Below, piece by piece: positions 12,604-25,404 of a DNA stretch of 64,000 bases. Each line of letters starts with the position of its first letter. Position 1 is the stretch's first letter. The stretch covers positions 13,464,142 to 13,528,141 of the forward strand of contig OZ034975.1 of NCBI GenBank assembly GCA_964030785.1, read 5' to 3'. The notes below the pieces were generated by a model. That model saw only the letters and a program-made list of their open reading frames with translations. It was not told the origin of the DNA and did no database searches. Source of the stretch: Siderastrea siderea. Lineage: Eukaryota; Cnidaria; Anthozoa; Scleractinia; Rhizangiidae. The translations under genes and the position numbers were made by a program.

Positions 12604-12718
12604 GTAAGCTAATAAAAATGGTTTCTTGAATCTGTTTCAATTACTGTTTTCTACAGAAAGTTGGTTTGGATCGCTTTGGATCGGTTTGTATAGCGGTTGC
12701 CTTCCCGATGAGACTTAA

Positions 12719-13118
12719 GACGATTTCCGCTCAACGTTCGAGCAGTAAGTGCAAAAATTAAGTTACCAAAAAATACTTGCAGCACTGTCACATTTGGAGA
12801 ACAGATAAGAAGAGCTTATCGTTACTTTTGCTCCCAAGCTGACCCCGCGAGAGAAAATTGGATTTGAAGTTATCCATATTTCAATTAAAAAGACGCTTCA
12901 TGTCAGTTCAAAACAAAATGGCGCCCGTTTTTAGCATACTTTTACGAGATTTGAAATTAATTTTCTTGAGAATGCTTGAGAATTTCATCGCGGGGTCACT
13001 TGGGCAAGTGAACTAGAGTGAGATGTTTCAAATAGCATTTAAAATGTTACCGTGCTATGAGTAGTTTTTTGGTAAATATTTTTTGCACTTATTGCTCGAA
13101 CGTTGAGCGGAATCCGTC
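12719..13118. mobile_element. 400-bp TTAA-target MITE (piggyBac-type signature)
   Basis: Inverted ends GACGATTTCCGCTCAACG and CGTTGAGCGGAATCCGTC extend inwards as CGAGCARTAAGTGCAAAAA. TTAA flanks both sides (12715-12718 and 13119-13122). The paralogous GPCR copy 3 has a single TTAA at the equivalent place (32752-32755), so the target duplication and both boundaries are fixed to the base. No coding capacity. TTAA targets are typical of piggyBac-like and Kolobok elements. Confidence 0.93.
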
Positions 13119-13540
13119 TTAATCTTTTCTCCTCAAGGTCTCGCGCCTTCGTCATTGCTTCAACTTGGTTTGTGGCAGTGTGAGGAAATGCATATAATTT
13201 TCATGTGTTTGAGTTGGTCAAAGAAAACGAGCAGACAATTCGCAGCAACTTCTACAATACTAACGACTCATATATGACGTATTCAAAAGTCTACACTGCC
13301 CTTTTTCAGATTGTGCCATTGATAGCAATGTCTGTTTTATATGCAGTGAGTCTGCGAAGACAAGACAAAGCCCTTGGTTCCCAATCAGTGCAGCAAGCAA
13401 ACCAGAGAAAAAGGCAAGTCATTAAGATGGCCTTCTGTGTTGTGGCTGCATTTTACTTCTGTATTCTTCCGATGATCTCATATTTTATTTTATGGGAATA
13501 TGAAATTTTATTGTCATGTTCATTTAGGAAAGTGGTCCTT

Positions 13541-16500
13541 TTTTTTTAATTTTTACGATTTTTATTAAACAAGCACTATAAACTACTTTACAATACATGT
13601 ACTTACTGGCTATATTCTTTACAACGGTTAACATAACATGGTACAGTTATAAAACGAAAAAAGAATTACTAACAAATAACACTAGTTACAACAGGAAGCT
13701 GACAAAAATTTTATGAACTAAGCTTTACAATACTTAACAGAACCTGCTGTTACAGTTACAAAACAAGAGAGAAATGAACTGACTTACAAAAAACACTAGA
13801 CACTACAGAAACCCCACAAAATTTTAACATTGCCATATTACGTCCTCAAAAGAAGTATAAAAGAGGGAATATTTTACGTGATGAAGAGTGACCATTTTTT
13901 TTCAAAGGCAGTGCGATTGTTGCTCATTACGGTAATATATTTTTCTATATCAATTTTTTCTTTTACGAGCGTAATAAAATCTGTAAACTGGTACTTTTTA
14001 TCCTCTACGGCGTTAATGTAGAGAAAGTATTTTCCAATTAAGATCAAATGATTCAGGGTTAAACAAGACGGCGAGTCAGTCAGCACACCGTAGATGATTT
14101 CTTTTTTTGTAAGAACAAGCTTATTTTTGCACACCGAATGGTACCAGCGCGAGAACTCGGTCCAGAAAGATACAGCAACTGAGCATGAAAAAAATAAGTG
14201 AGTAATTGTATGTTCAACACCTGGGGAAAAAGGGCAATACGGGTTGTCTTTTTTCTTCATTTTGTGCAAGATTTTGTTTGTATACAGGATGCTATGAACT
14301 ATTTTGTATTGAAAAAGGGATAGCTTTACCTCTTTTGTCACGCGAAACGGGAGGAAATATATATTTTTCCTTTCTGGCATGTCAAAACCGTGTTCTATAA
14401 GCCTTTTCTCTGCGGTTGGAGGCGGAAAACATTGCGAGGTAATCAGTGTATTGTACGCTGCTTTGCATGTAAGCTTTTCAATTTCAGGTGCTGTGTTCGT
14501 TGAAGCGTGCGGTAGCTGCCTCTGCTTTACGATATTTTTCCAGTTTTGTGGTATTGCTGAAAGGAGACCGTAATATTGTAGAAAGTTGCATTGTACAGCC
14601 GCAGAGCTATAGCTTTGGCGGCAATTTTATGGTCATTATTTAACAGAGAAATTGGTCTCCAGTTTTTTAGGTGTCTTTTATCTTTGTCTTTTTTTGGTAT
14701 TAAGGAGATAACTCCACGTTTTTGGCTAATTGACAGAGACCCATTTTCAAATGCGTAATTGAAGCTATCAACCATGGTTTGGCCAAGAGCGTTCCAGAAA
14801 TATCTGTAAAATTCGATTGTAAAACCGTCAGAACCAGGCGTTTTATTGTTTTTGAAGTGGTTTAGTGCATTTACGCACTCTTCAAGTGTTAAAAAACCTT
14901 CACAGCTATCTGCGTCTTCTTGTTTTAGAGTATTCAGACCCTTTGACTGAAAAAAGTGTTCAAAAGTGTCGGATTCCGGAGTCACACCTTTAGATTTATA
15001 AATCTCTTTGAAGAAGTTCTCTTCTTCTTCCAAGATCTGATTGGGTTCGCGAATAACAGAACCATCGTCTTTAATTATCGAATGTATGTGTTTCTTTTTT
15101 TGATTTCTTTTTTCAAGGTTGTAAAAATACTTACTGTTCTTTTCTCCGAACTCATACCATGTTGCCTTGCTGCGGACCATCGCACCCTGCGTTTTCTTAG
15201 CAACTATTTTCGCGAGCTTTTTCTTGACTCTGTCCATCTTGATTTTAGAATCTTCGCTAAAATTTGAGCGAATTTCTTGCTGCAGTTGATTAAATTCCAT
15301 TAACAAGTCTTTTTCCTCATTTCTTTTTTGTTTGGCTTTTTTTTTAGCGAAGGCTATTGTGAACGCTCTAATTTCCATCTTGATCATTTCCCAAAACAAT
15401 CCTTTGTCGGTGAGCTGGTGATATTTTGGGAAAAACTCGGGTATTTGTTTAGATATCGTCTCAACGTAATCTTTGTCTGTTAGCAAAGAGTTGTTGAATT
15501 TCCAAAATCCAGGGCCACGCTTTGTTTCATTATTCTGGGAGGACAATGATCTGAGGCAGAATGATCTGAAAAAATATTTGGCAAGATTCTAACCTTAGTG
15601 ATGGCGGACTGCATGTCTTTTGGTATAAAAAAGTAATCTAACCTACAGAGTATTTTCATCGATGGATTGTTCCACGTAAATCCTTGCTCATTAAGATTTT
15701 TACATCTCCACGCGTCAACAAGATCATGAATGTTCTATTCGTTAAGGTATTTATTTCTCGAATAACCGCTTTTTGTGTTCGATCAGTCGTCCTCCGTGCT
15801 TATCTATTTCATTTATCGCGCAATTAAAATCGCCACCTAGTACCAGTCGTTCATTTGCATACTTATTTAGAACGGGGGAATTGTACTTGTTGAACTTGAT
15901 CATTAGGTGAATAAATATTCAAGAAAACAAATTTCTCACCTTCTATTAAAACTTCGCTTAAAATATATCTGCCGTTTTTATCACTTACGATTTCTTAGTT
16001 GTTTACATTGAGTTTTGGTTTAAACAGAATCATGACCCCTCGACTGTGGTTAGAACCGTGACTTCCAATTATTTTACCACCCCATTCTGCTTCCCACGTT
16101 TTGATAGTCTGTGTGGATGAATACGTTTCTTGTAAAAAGATTACATCGGATTTTTGTTGATGCAACCATCTAAACACTTGGCGTCGCTTGGTGGTTTTGT
16201 TTAACCCTCTAACATTTAGAGTCAAAACGTTAAGTTCCATATGCTGTGTAGCGTAATGTTATAAATAGGGAAAATACCCAGTTTACAGATTTTACTGCAA
16301 TGATGAATGCGCAGATAGGCAGAGCCAGGACGAATATATAGCTGTATTGCAATAAGTTAAGAAACATTATTGAACAAAAAATACGATCTACAAGGCACAG
16401 GTACACACACACAAACGAACAATTATATTTAAGTATAACACACATTACAAGACACAAATACCTGTACCATACAAGGCGGATTATCTTGTCTGAGACCCAC

Positions 16501-17045
16501 GTAGGTACTCCTTAATGTTCAGCAAAGGCAATAAATTAATAATTTAACTATTGTCCATAATTCGACCATACAGCGGAAAGTTTTTGGTTTCAGGCCCGTG
16601 ATAAACAGTATTTTTAATGATTAATTTCTCTACGTTAAAGAAAGCCACCTTCTTTTCCTTCTTCGCATTCTTTAATACGGGGTAGAGCTTCTTTCTGATT
16701 TCGTCCACTTCTTTTGGAAAGTCATCAGCTACTCCAAACTTTTTGCCTTTAGGCAAGTTTTAAATGCACGATTTAATGTATTCCTTGTCTTGGAAGAAAG
16801 AAATCTTAGCTATGATTGGCCTTGGATGTTGATTCTGTTCTTCGCTAGGTCGTGTTGGAATAATGTGAACTCTCTCGAAGTAGATTTCTTCTAGGTCTTC
16901 CTTCGGTATTTTCATTTCTTTCTGAAGGAACTTTCTTAGAGTTCTTTCAGTCTCTTTGGGTGATTCATATCCATCATCCTTTATGCCGAAAAATTTTATG
17001 TTGTTTCTCCAGTTGAAACATTCTTGCCTAATTACTCGACGTTCG
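13541..17045 (-). mobile_element. 5'-truncated L1/Tx1-type LINE with RT-core deletion
   Basis: Read on the minus strand, the element starts inside ORF1 at about 17040. ORF1 has an RRM-like IPTRPSEEQNQHPRPIIAKI region and a C-terminal domain ending near 16550. ORF2 follows, with an APE-type endonuclease from 16240 (LNVRGLNKTTKRR, FLQETY) that decays by 15560. An RT N-terminal part at 15546-14590 has IPKKDKDKRHLKNWRPISLL. The RT palm that should follow is missing: the sequence jumps to the C-terminal domain (14400-13874, with a C..C..H....C cluster). The 3' end is the poly-T at 13541. It is inserted in the TM6-TM7 region of GPCR copy 2. Target repeats are short and imperfect (GTCCT / CTCCT). 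Confidence 0.88.
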
Positions 17046-17499
17046 AGTTCCTGCTCCTGTTCATTGGGGTTCTAATGCTTTACTTGTCGTCGACAATCAA
17101 CCCCGTCATCTGGATGACATTTGTTCACAGCTACAGACATGGCTTGAGAGAACTTTTTGATTCGTGTTGGTGTAAATGGATTGCCACCAGAAATATTGAA
17201 ATAGGCGAAGGAGGTAATAAATCTCAGCGGATCACTGAATAAGCGACTGCAGCGGTAACGCCGGGAAAAACGTCTTTGCCGGAAAGCAATAGTAACAACA
17301 GCAACAATAATAAACAACAACACCCGCAACACGACCAACAACGACGACGACGACATCAACAAACAACATCAACATGAACAATAAATTGACGTTCGTTTAA
17401 CTACTTCAGTCACGAGTTTTCTTAAGCACACCATTTGTCTGATGAGCTCGAACTATTAGTCCATGGGCCAGACCAGATTTCGGTACCAAATCGAGGGAC

Positions 17500-18719
17500 A
17501 AAACGTGAGTGCTATCAATTGATAGTCCTCCATGAGGTGTTTTGAAATTGGTATGATAACCTTTCTAGAAAAGTAGCTTTTATGTAGTTTTTTAAATTTG
17601 AAATTTCTCAGAATACCCATTTGGCATGTAAACGACGTTGTTCAGAAAACTCCTATAATTATGGGACGAATGCAGTTTTTCGGCAATTTTGATGGTAAAA
17701 AGGAAAACTATTGTATATTCTTTTTTCGGATTTGGTTAAAAAAGGCTATTTTTGAAGGAATGTTACGACAATGAAAAAATAAAAAAATGGGAAATCCGCA
17801 TGACCGTATGGGTTAAATCCAACATGGTGGTTCCCTTGACGGGTGAATAGTGCTTCGTCGTGTTCTAAGTTTGGATGTTTTTTACAGCCCTGTTGTTTTT
17901 GGAGAATAACTAGCTATTAGGCAAGTAGATAAATGGACAACAGAGCGAATTAGCTGAACATTGAGCTCTTACAGCAACAGTTTTTATCTCGTGGTTGCAA
18001 GAGATTATGTGACCACTTTGGTGCATTCCTGTGCTTACAGTATTTCTGTGACCGGTTGTGTAAATTCGGTGTTGTTCATGCATGTGATGTTTGCCGTGCT
18101 TTCGGCCCTGTCGGTTATGTTTTCGTTACTTTTAGGCGTTCATGTATCAGAAAACTTAGGGTAATTAGTCCAGTGGCATAGCTGGAAAATTGTGTCATTT
18201 TTGTTACTGATCTCATATTTTGCAGATCTATAGATATACGCAAGATGACTCCATTCTGCTATAGAACCACTCTCAGTTCTCATCGTATGGCCTAAAGACG
18301 GCTTTGTAGTTTTGCCTCGCTGAGACCCCCCGCGAAGATAGGTGGTCCTCTTTCAGTAACTCGGAAATGACACTATAATTTTCACGAAAAAATTAAAATG
18401 TTTGTAATAGTTAAAACATTTACTTCTAACAATGGTAAATTTTGTTGCATTAATGAGCTATTCATACAGAACAATACCAAAAATCAGTGCTCTAATTAAG
18501 TGAGCCAAATTGAATAGAAACTTTTTGCTTGCTTGTGTGGATGCTGGTATTGTCTTCCTTTGCGCGTGTTTCGGCAATATTATTTTCGTAAGGAAAAATT
18601 GCCAACCGCATTCTTAGCGACGCTCTGGTATTACTGGGCCGTGATGTAATAATAAACCTTTATTTAACCACGATCTGTTTTAAAGCAAATACATGCTCGA
18701 GGGGTCGTGTGTACGTGTG
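17500..18719. other. Left non-coding part of the 9.26-kb transposon
   Basis: AT-rich sequence with short frames only; no tRNA, inverted repeat or recognisable domain seen. It lies between the left terminal repeat and a nested LINE fragment. Confidence 0.4.
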
Positions 18720-19464
18720 ACTAACTACCTACCTAAGAAAAATTAATATTACATTGTAATAAACTAAAATAAACGATATTATGTTTTAATAAGATTAAGA
18801 TTTAAAATTGAAAATCACACATGTGTTTCGGAGTTGTCTGGATCGACAAACTGCCAAAATTAAGTTTTTTAAATATGGGGTCCATTCTCGCTTTTTTGCA
18901 AAACTGCTTGTGGTTGGTAGCGTTATTAAAGTAGCTTGACACAAAATTCCATAAGACTGCACCTCTGTACCGGATTGAGTTCTTTAAAAACGACGTTGAA
19001 AATCGTGGGACAACCGCTTTTAGGTGTCCTCTTAGGTTGTAGGGTCCGTGTCTCCACGTTACCAAATCTGAAATCGTTTTAGGAATCTTTTCGATTACAA
19101 TATTGTAAAACAGGTTTGTATAAATCGAGTATTGAGTCCCACTTAGTGATTTCCATCACCGTATCCGAAGGTGTGTCCCATGACAAATTGAAGATAATTC
19201 TCGCTGCCCTGCGATGCAATGTTTCAAGTGCTTGTATGTGGTCAGAGTTGTTGCAACCCCCCCCCCCCCCCAGACAATGATGCCGTACGTAACAGACGGC
19301 AGTATGACTTTGAAATAAAGGTCGAGAAGAGCTCTTCTTTTCAGAAATGAACATTTTTTCAGCAGGTTTAACTTCTTGGAGAAATTTCTTTTCAGATCTG
19401 AAAGGTGTTTCGACCAGGTAAGCTTATGGTCTATGATGCCACCCAGCAACCTTGTGTGGTGCAC
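18720..19464 (-). mobile_element. LINE 3' fragment (RT thumb and C-terminal region)
   Basis: Minus-strand translation gives LLGGIIDHKLTWSKHLSDLK, then ILPSVTYGIIVWGG, then LETLHRRAARIIFNL in a shifted frame, and finally YNLRGHLKAVVPRF. This order is the post-palm part of CR1/Jockey-like or related reverse transcriptases. The frame shifts near a run of C at 19257-19270, which reads as glycines. The 5' part is absent, which is usual for a truncated retrotransposed copy. It is nested in the 9.26-kb transposon. Confidence 0.8.
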
Positions 19465-22400
19465 CCATGAGATTGTAGGTAGGAGATTGTAGGAGATTGT
19501 AGATGTAGGCCAAATATCGGGGAATCAAGCCAAAATGTATCAGTGTCCAGCAGCCGGTTGACTGGAGAAAATGCTTATTTTGCCAAGAAAATACAAGCGA
19601 GAAGAGGGCATGCCCAGCAAACTCGAAACAGAGCAACTGTTGTGCTAGATATATCACACTTCAAAAGGATTTGAAGAGTTTTTATGAGGCTGGAGAACTT
19701 TACCTTGACTCAGCGGAGCTGGATGAAGTGGAGGGTATTGCAGAGACACTTCTGAAGCATAATGCTTCATGGCATAAGTCAGGCCGCGTTAAGTACAACA
19801 TAACCAAATTGAAGAGGCTGGAGAGGAAAAGAAAGCCAATTGAAGGAAAAGTATCGCTGCAACTCGATGATAGTGGAAAGCGCACAAGATCTGACCTCGC
19901 TAGTACCTGTTTCTTTTGCGGGGGAGCAGCCACTGAGGGGAACCCATTATCTCGGGCAAGCACAATGGAGCTAGATTCTCGTGTTCGAGCTGTTGGATTT
20001 AATCTTTTAGGGAAACTTAGTGCTGGGACATGGTAGCACCGAAAAGTCTCTACCGTAAACAATGTTTAGTTGCACTTTATGCGCGGGCTAGAGTCCGTCG
20101 TGAACCACTGGGTAAAGGAATCAACGCCGCAAAGAGTAGCCTTTTCTGAGATAGAACGTAAGTTAGAAGACTGCAAAATGTGTACCTCTGACTGTGAGGT
20201 GTTAAAACTGTCTGACGTCAAGAGGGAATATTTGACAATGTTACAGGAACTAGGTGCACCGACACAGGATCAGTCTGTACACTCAACGCAATTTTAAGAC
20301 AAACTACTCGCCAGCATCCCAGGACTGAGTGCATATGCGAAGGGGAGGGAGGTGTTGCTGGTGTTTGAAAACGGTATCACGTTAGTGCTGTCAGAGAGTC
20401 TTGAAAGAGAGCAGGATTGTAAAATAATTTCTCTCTCACGGGCGGCCGAATTGCGAAGGAATATATGTTCAACAATAGTGACCTCTTCAATGGGAAATTT
20501 TCCCAAGGATGCCAACAACGCTCTGTATTGCCGTTCTTGCTAACATTAATATGATTCTCGGAGGCACCAATGAGCAAACTCACGAGCAAGGAAATCATCA
20601 AGCTGCTCTCTCAAAAGCGCAGCTTCTAAAATTCAACAGTATAAAGTATGGGTGGAGATCTACTGATAGATCTGTTAGGCATAGTAGAATCAGGAAACAC
20701 CCTTACCTTTATACTTTAGACCCACGTTAAAACAATAAGAAAGGAATTAGTAAAGAAACTTTGCCCGTTTGGTTTATCTGTGTCATATTACTGCGCCTGT
20801 TATCAGATCTTGCCACTGCTGTCTGTGAAATTATGAAGAAAATGGAACGGTATGCCCCCATGACCTACTTGGACAGGTTTCTACTAATGCCAGTGTGGAC
20901 AACATTAGACCATAGCCCTTTGTCCACAACAGCAACAGTGTCTTTCCATGGCACAAGTATTTCTGTCGTTCAACATTCAAGTACCACTGAAGAAGGCCAT
21001 GACACGGGGCAAATTATCTTGCGGGAGTCGTAGCCTGAAAAGTGCATCAATTCTTTGCATGCCAGTTACACCAACGTCCCAGATTTTGTGTCGTAGAGCG
21101 ACAAGCCTACTGTAAGCCCAGTCTCAGAGTCCATGATGGTCTGTAATCAGAGTACCATTGCTGATGCAGTCAGCAAAGAAGTCGAACGGTTAGAGGACAT
21201 CAACATGCTCTACACAGCTGAAAAGACCGAGACGGAGACTAGAAGTGTGAATGCGTCCACAGTTGGAGAGAAGAGAATTAAAGATCAACGCAAAGTCCGA
21301 AATAAAACAGCTGAAGCAATTCTTGGTCAACGTTTCACGCTGCGGGACATACGCAGGTAACCCCTAATTTACAAGCTCTCTACTACCTCTTTTGTTTTCG
21401 CCGGATTGTGCTCATTCCGTGACAATGATAAGTCACGCCATAGCTGTTATTAGCAAAGCCGTAGAGTACCTAAGCCCGGGACAAATTGTGGTTATTGCTT
21501 GCGACCAACCACTCTTTGCTTTAGCGAAAACAATTCAGTGGGCTCAGAAGGACAGTGCAGCGAGGATAATCTAGTGGTCAAGCTTGGTGGACTCCACACC
21601 GAGAAGGCGGCGCTAAAGGCTATCGGGACCTGGCTCGCTGGCAGTGGATGGGTTGAAGTTCTATCACAAGTTGAGATCACTAGAGCAGGAAGAGCGGAGT
21701 CGCTTATCAACTGTGCGCACATTAGGTGCACGAGGTACGCGCACCAGGTAACTGCAGCATGCTAAACGGGCGACCTACCAGGGAGGACACGTTTGTGGCC
21801 ATTCAACCAGACCAATGTCCCAGCCACCACACCCAGAAGAATGGGGCTGAACGTCCAGTGAGGAAATGTGGGGACCGAGATGGTGCACGCTGCCTACAGC
21901 TGCAATGTCCTGCCAATATCTCGTCCGCTGTGGCTGCAAGACCAACTGTAGTAACAATAGATGCAAGTGCGTAGAGCTAATTTGCTTCGCACTTCATCGT
22001 GCGTGTGTGATGGAAAATGTGCACGAGACTAGTTCTCATAAAGCATTTTGATCAAGAAAAACTCAACAGGTACATGTTAGTAGGGCCGATCGTGGTCGTA
22101 CGTTAAATAAACTCAGCAACTATCTCAAGTAGAAACAGATGCCATGGAAATTTTTTCTCAGTTTTACAAGTCGATAACTGAACTTGGTTGCCACAGGAAG
22201 ATGTGGCAAGTTGTAACATCGTACTTCTAACGAGATATACTTAGGTATGAATGATGTGTGATTATCGTTTGCCTAATCTAACCATGCAAACTCTGCATAA
22301 TAGGCATAAATTAAGATACATGCATAAATTAGGATGTGATTACCATGGCGACGACGTATTCAAATCTCCCATAAAATACGCAGGAAATGGGTTTGCAAAT

Positions 22401-22626
22401 GTAGCTCATTTAAATGCAGTTTCCATGGAAACGGCATATCTGTAGGTGGTTCTATAGCTGAAAATGTTTTCCTCGATAGCCTCTCTGTGTGTGCCAAATT
22501 TCAGGTTGGTAACAAGAAGTGCACAATTCAGCCGAAATTTAGAGCTATGCCGCCGGACTAATGGATTTCCCGCTGATTATATACTTTTGGAGTGATTAAA
22601 CTCGTGTCGTTTATCAATAATTTCAC

Positions 22627-22627
22627 G

Positions 22628-22689
<62 letters not shown>

Positions 22690-22690
22690 C
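22627..22690. repeat. (ATT)n microsatellite
   Basis: About 21 uninterrupted ATT units, inside the non-coding gap of the 9.26-kb transposon. The rest of 22050-23700 shows no recognisable feature. Confidence 0.95.
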
Positions 22691-24407
22691 AGTAGTATTC
22701 AATATGTTGCAGTAAACAGTAAAATTGAAGAGATATCGTTAGATCACCGGGAACAGTGATGTGTTCTTAGGATATTTTTGTCAGGAGCTTATCGTGATTA
22801 TACTTGTGTTAATTATGAAGCAATACACAGTCGATAAAAAGCGTCGATTTCCAGTTTTGATCACATAATCAGAGATCTTGTATGGTACAGTTTGATTTTG
22901 CTGGTGTGACTGGAAATTCTGTGTTGGATCATTCAATTCACTTTTTGCAGCTTCTGTCCACTGGCGATTGTTTTGCAAGAGATAATAAAAAATGATTATT
23001 TTAACAAGAGAAAACGGGAAACACGAATGAAAACATTTGTGCTATTAAGCCCAGTATTAAGAGGAGATCAGAGAAAGCGTTTTAATATTCTACTTTGATG
23101 TCACTATTGTTGAGAGCGGTAATTGAAGATTATCCACAGAACAATAACGTTTATGGAATTTTGAGTACAGTGCTAAAGGTAGTGTCCGTGATATCATGAA
23201 GTCTACGCTCTCAAGAGAGTCACCTTAGAGTGCTCAACGTATATATAATAATAATAATCTTTATGGAGGAAGCTCCCGTCCCATTAAGTGGTTTTCAGGG
23301 AGGTCCTCCGAAGACAAAATGAAGATCCTACTGTTATTTGCATCGGTCATCCAGACAAAATTCATAGCTTATCTTGGCTGTGCCTCATTGAAGTGTAGGT
23401 TTAAAATGCAGGTAATAGGTTCAAACTTAAGCATGAGTGGTAAAGAAGATGCTTTCAATCATCAGCCCAACAACACATACGAGTAAAGAAAAACCGAGAT
23501 TTTTACGTGAAAAATTCGTGATAAGAGAGACTGACAAGAGAAAGACAGTTATAGAATCAGATCAAACTTCATTGTTTATTAACCAGGATCCCAGAGAAGT
23601 TTCGGGCTCCAGGGCTCCGGCCTAAAAAACGTAGGGCTTCAAGACAGAACATTTGGGGCTCTAGAGCTCCAGTCTACTGCTTACTATCTCTACTGTGTAC
23701 TGCCTACTGCCTCTGGGCAATGATGTATGCCAGAGAGAGTTACAAGACAAGTCCGTCTTTCTCAGAGTTCATGGCGCCTTGTGACGCCTACCTGGATCAT
23801 CTTCTCTTCAGTAACTGAAAACTGTGTAGCTTCTGGATGTCATATATCGAAATCGCAGAGACTGTGGAATTTGCTGAGAGCACCAAGAGAGGTAGACTGG
23901 GAGCGGCATCTATCAGCAAAAAGAAAAATGGTTCTTTGGTGTTTCGCATGTGATGATCTGAACTATTCTCGCTACTTGTCTGCAGATCTCTCTAATGTGT
24001 CTCACCCCGAAGAAGATCACCAGAAGCTTGGGAATACCTTACGTCTAGAGGGTTCTCCGTCCAGTTAGGAAAATGAAACCCCTTTGGAGAAATTCCTATT
24101 GACCAAGCATGCAAAGAGACTGCCAATAAAGATACACAATCGGTAGGGGCACCAAGGGGTTCTACTTTAAAGCAGCCCGCAAGTACTACCTGGCTGCCGA
24201 ATACTGCAGTATCTTATTGAAAGAGATAGAGGACATGTTAGATTAGAAGAAATTAAGTTTCCAGCACACCGATCTCCAGAGTACTAGAATTACAAGAGAT
24301 GAGGCCGATGTCAAATCTCTGCTAGCGATGCTCCAAAGCCACTGACTAAACCCATTCAGCAGCAATATCCTGTCAACCGACAAAGTCGTTTCAGTTGAAT
24401 TCGTTAA

Positions 24408-25011
24408 GGGGGGAGACTCTTAACTACAGATCAGGTGTTTTGTCATATGCTGTTTTGCAGCGTTTCGTGCTGCTAGATTGGTGAAATGTATGAGGATGAA
24501 CACCTGAATTTTAAAATTCAACATTGCGCCGAGCGTAGCTAGTACCAGTCCCCATCCGCGCAGTACAAAGAAGAAAGAAAAGAGCTAAGGTTCCGATTTT
24601 TTCACGAATTAGAGATAAATCAGCCTTCTTCACAATTTGACGAACGCAATTCCTGTTGACGTAAATAACAGAAAAACTGCAGTAGAAAATGTATAAATTT
24701 ATGTAATTCTGACGTCATAACTTCGTAAATAATGCAAATTTCAAGAAACTGTTACATCACGTTTTGCATTTTAATGATCGTTAAATGTTGGAATCATTTT
24801 TAATAAGCAAAACTTTACACCGTTTGTGTTTTAGGCTTTCTTCTGTTAAGGTCACGTGACCGGCCAAATGTGGTTGTGACTCGAGAATCTTGAAAATGTC
24901 TCCCATTATGCAAATATGGCCAAACAGCTTATCTGTGGAAGTTAGGGGTTTCAAGATATGACCGTTAGGAACTTTTCATAGCAACAGTATGGAAGTTTAG
25001 AGTCTCCCCCC
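24408..25011. mobile_element. 604-bp TTAA-target MITE nested in the transposon
   Basis: Inverted ends GGGGGGAGACTCTTAAC and GTTTAGAGTCTCCCCCC are flanked by TTAA on both sides (24404-24407 and 25012-25015). It interrupts the decayed transposase-like protein between TRDEADVKSLLAML and ELRHRLFFVKKG segments. It has no long frame. Its termini differ from those of the 12719 element, so it is a separate family with the same target preference. Confidence 0.88.
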
Positions 25012-25404
25012 TTAAACTCCAGAAGTGCACATGCCAGGTGTACAGCTCTCAACCAGGAGCAAGTAATATAAATGAGCTCAGGCACAGGTTGTTCTTTGTT
25101 AAGAAAGGTAACATCGACTCAGTACCCAGTTACCACCACGTGCTGACTGCTTATACAAGCATGCTTCTCGTTCAAACTACCAAACGGCAAGCTACCCTGA
25201 AATACCCACCCCCATCGTTTCTGGCTGGTTTTAGGAGGAAAATAAGCTGGATATTCATTGGATGAACGGTGAGCCAGTGCTTACTGCCATACAAGAGCTG
25301 TTGTCTTCGTCCTGCACAAGGTCATGCCAACGTTCGATCGGCAGCTGTCCAGCAAATGGCTTGAAGTGCACGGATATGTGCAAGTTACTAGACTTTAAAT
25401 GTAA

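Larger units (their letters stand above)
12604..17239 (+). pseudogene. Class A GPCR copy 2, 5' truncated and split by two insertions
   Basis: The copy exists in three pieces: 12604-12718, 13119-13540 and about 17046-17239. They align in order with copy 3 at 32640-33364. TM1 and TM2 are missing. The DRF segment is followed by GTATAGCGG, where a functional copy would have GTAGCGG, giving an in-frame TAG. A TGA replaces a Leu codon near 13182, and 9 bp are lost near 13343. The insertions are a 400-bp TTAA element and a LINE. The tail keeps the NPVIW and FVHSYRHGLREL segments. The 3' flank to 17456 also matches copy 3, including the GACGACGACGACATCAACA stretch. Confidence 0.9.
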
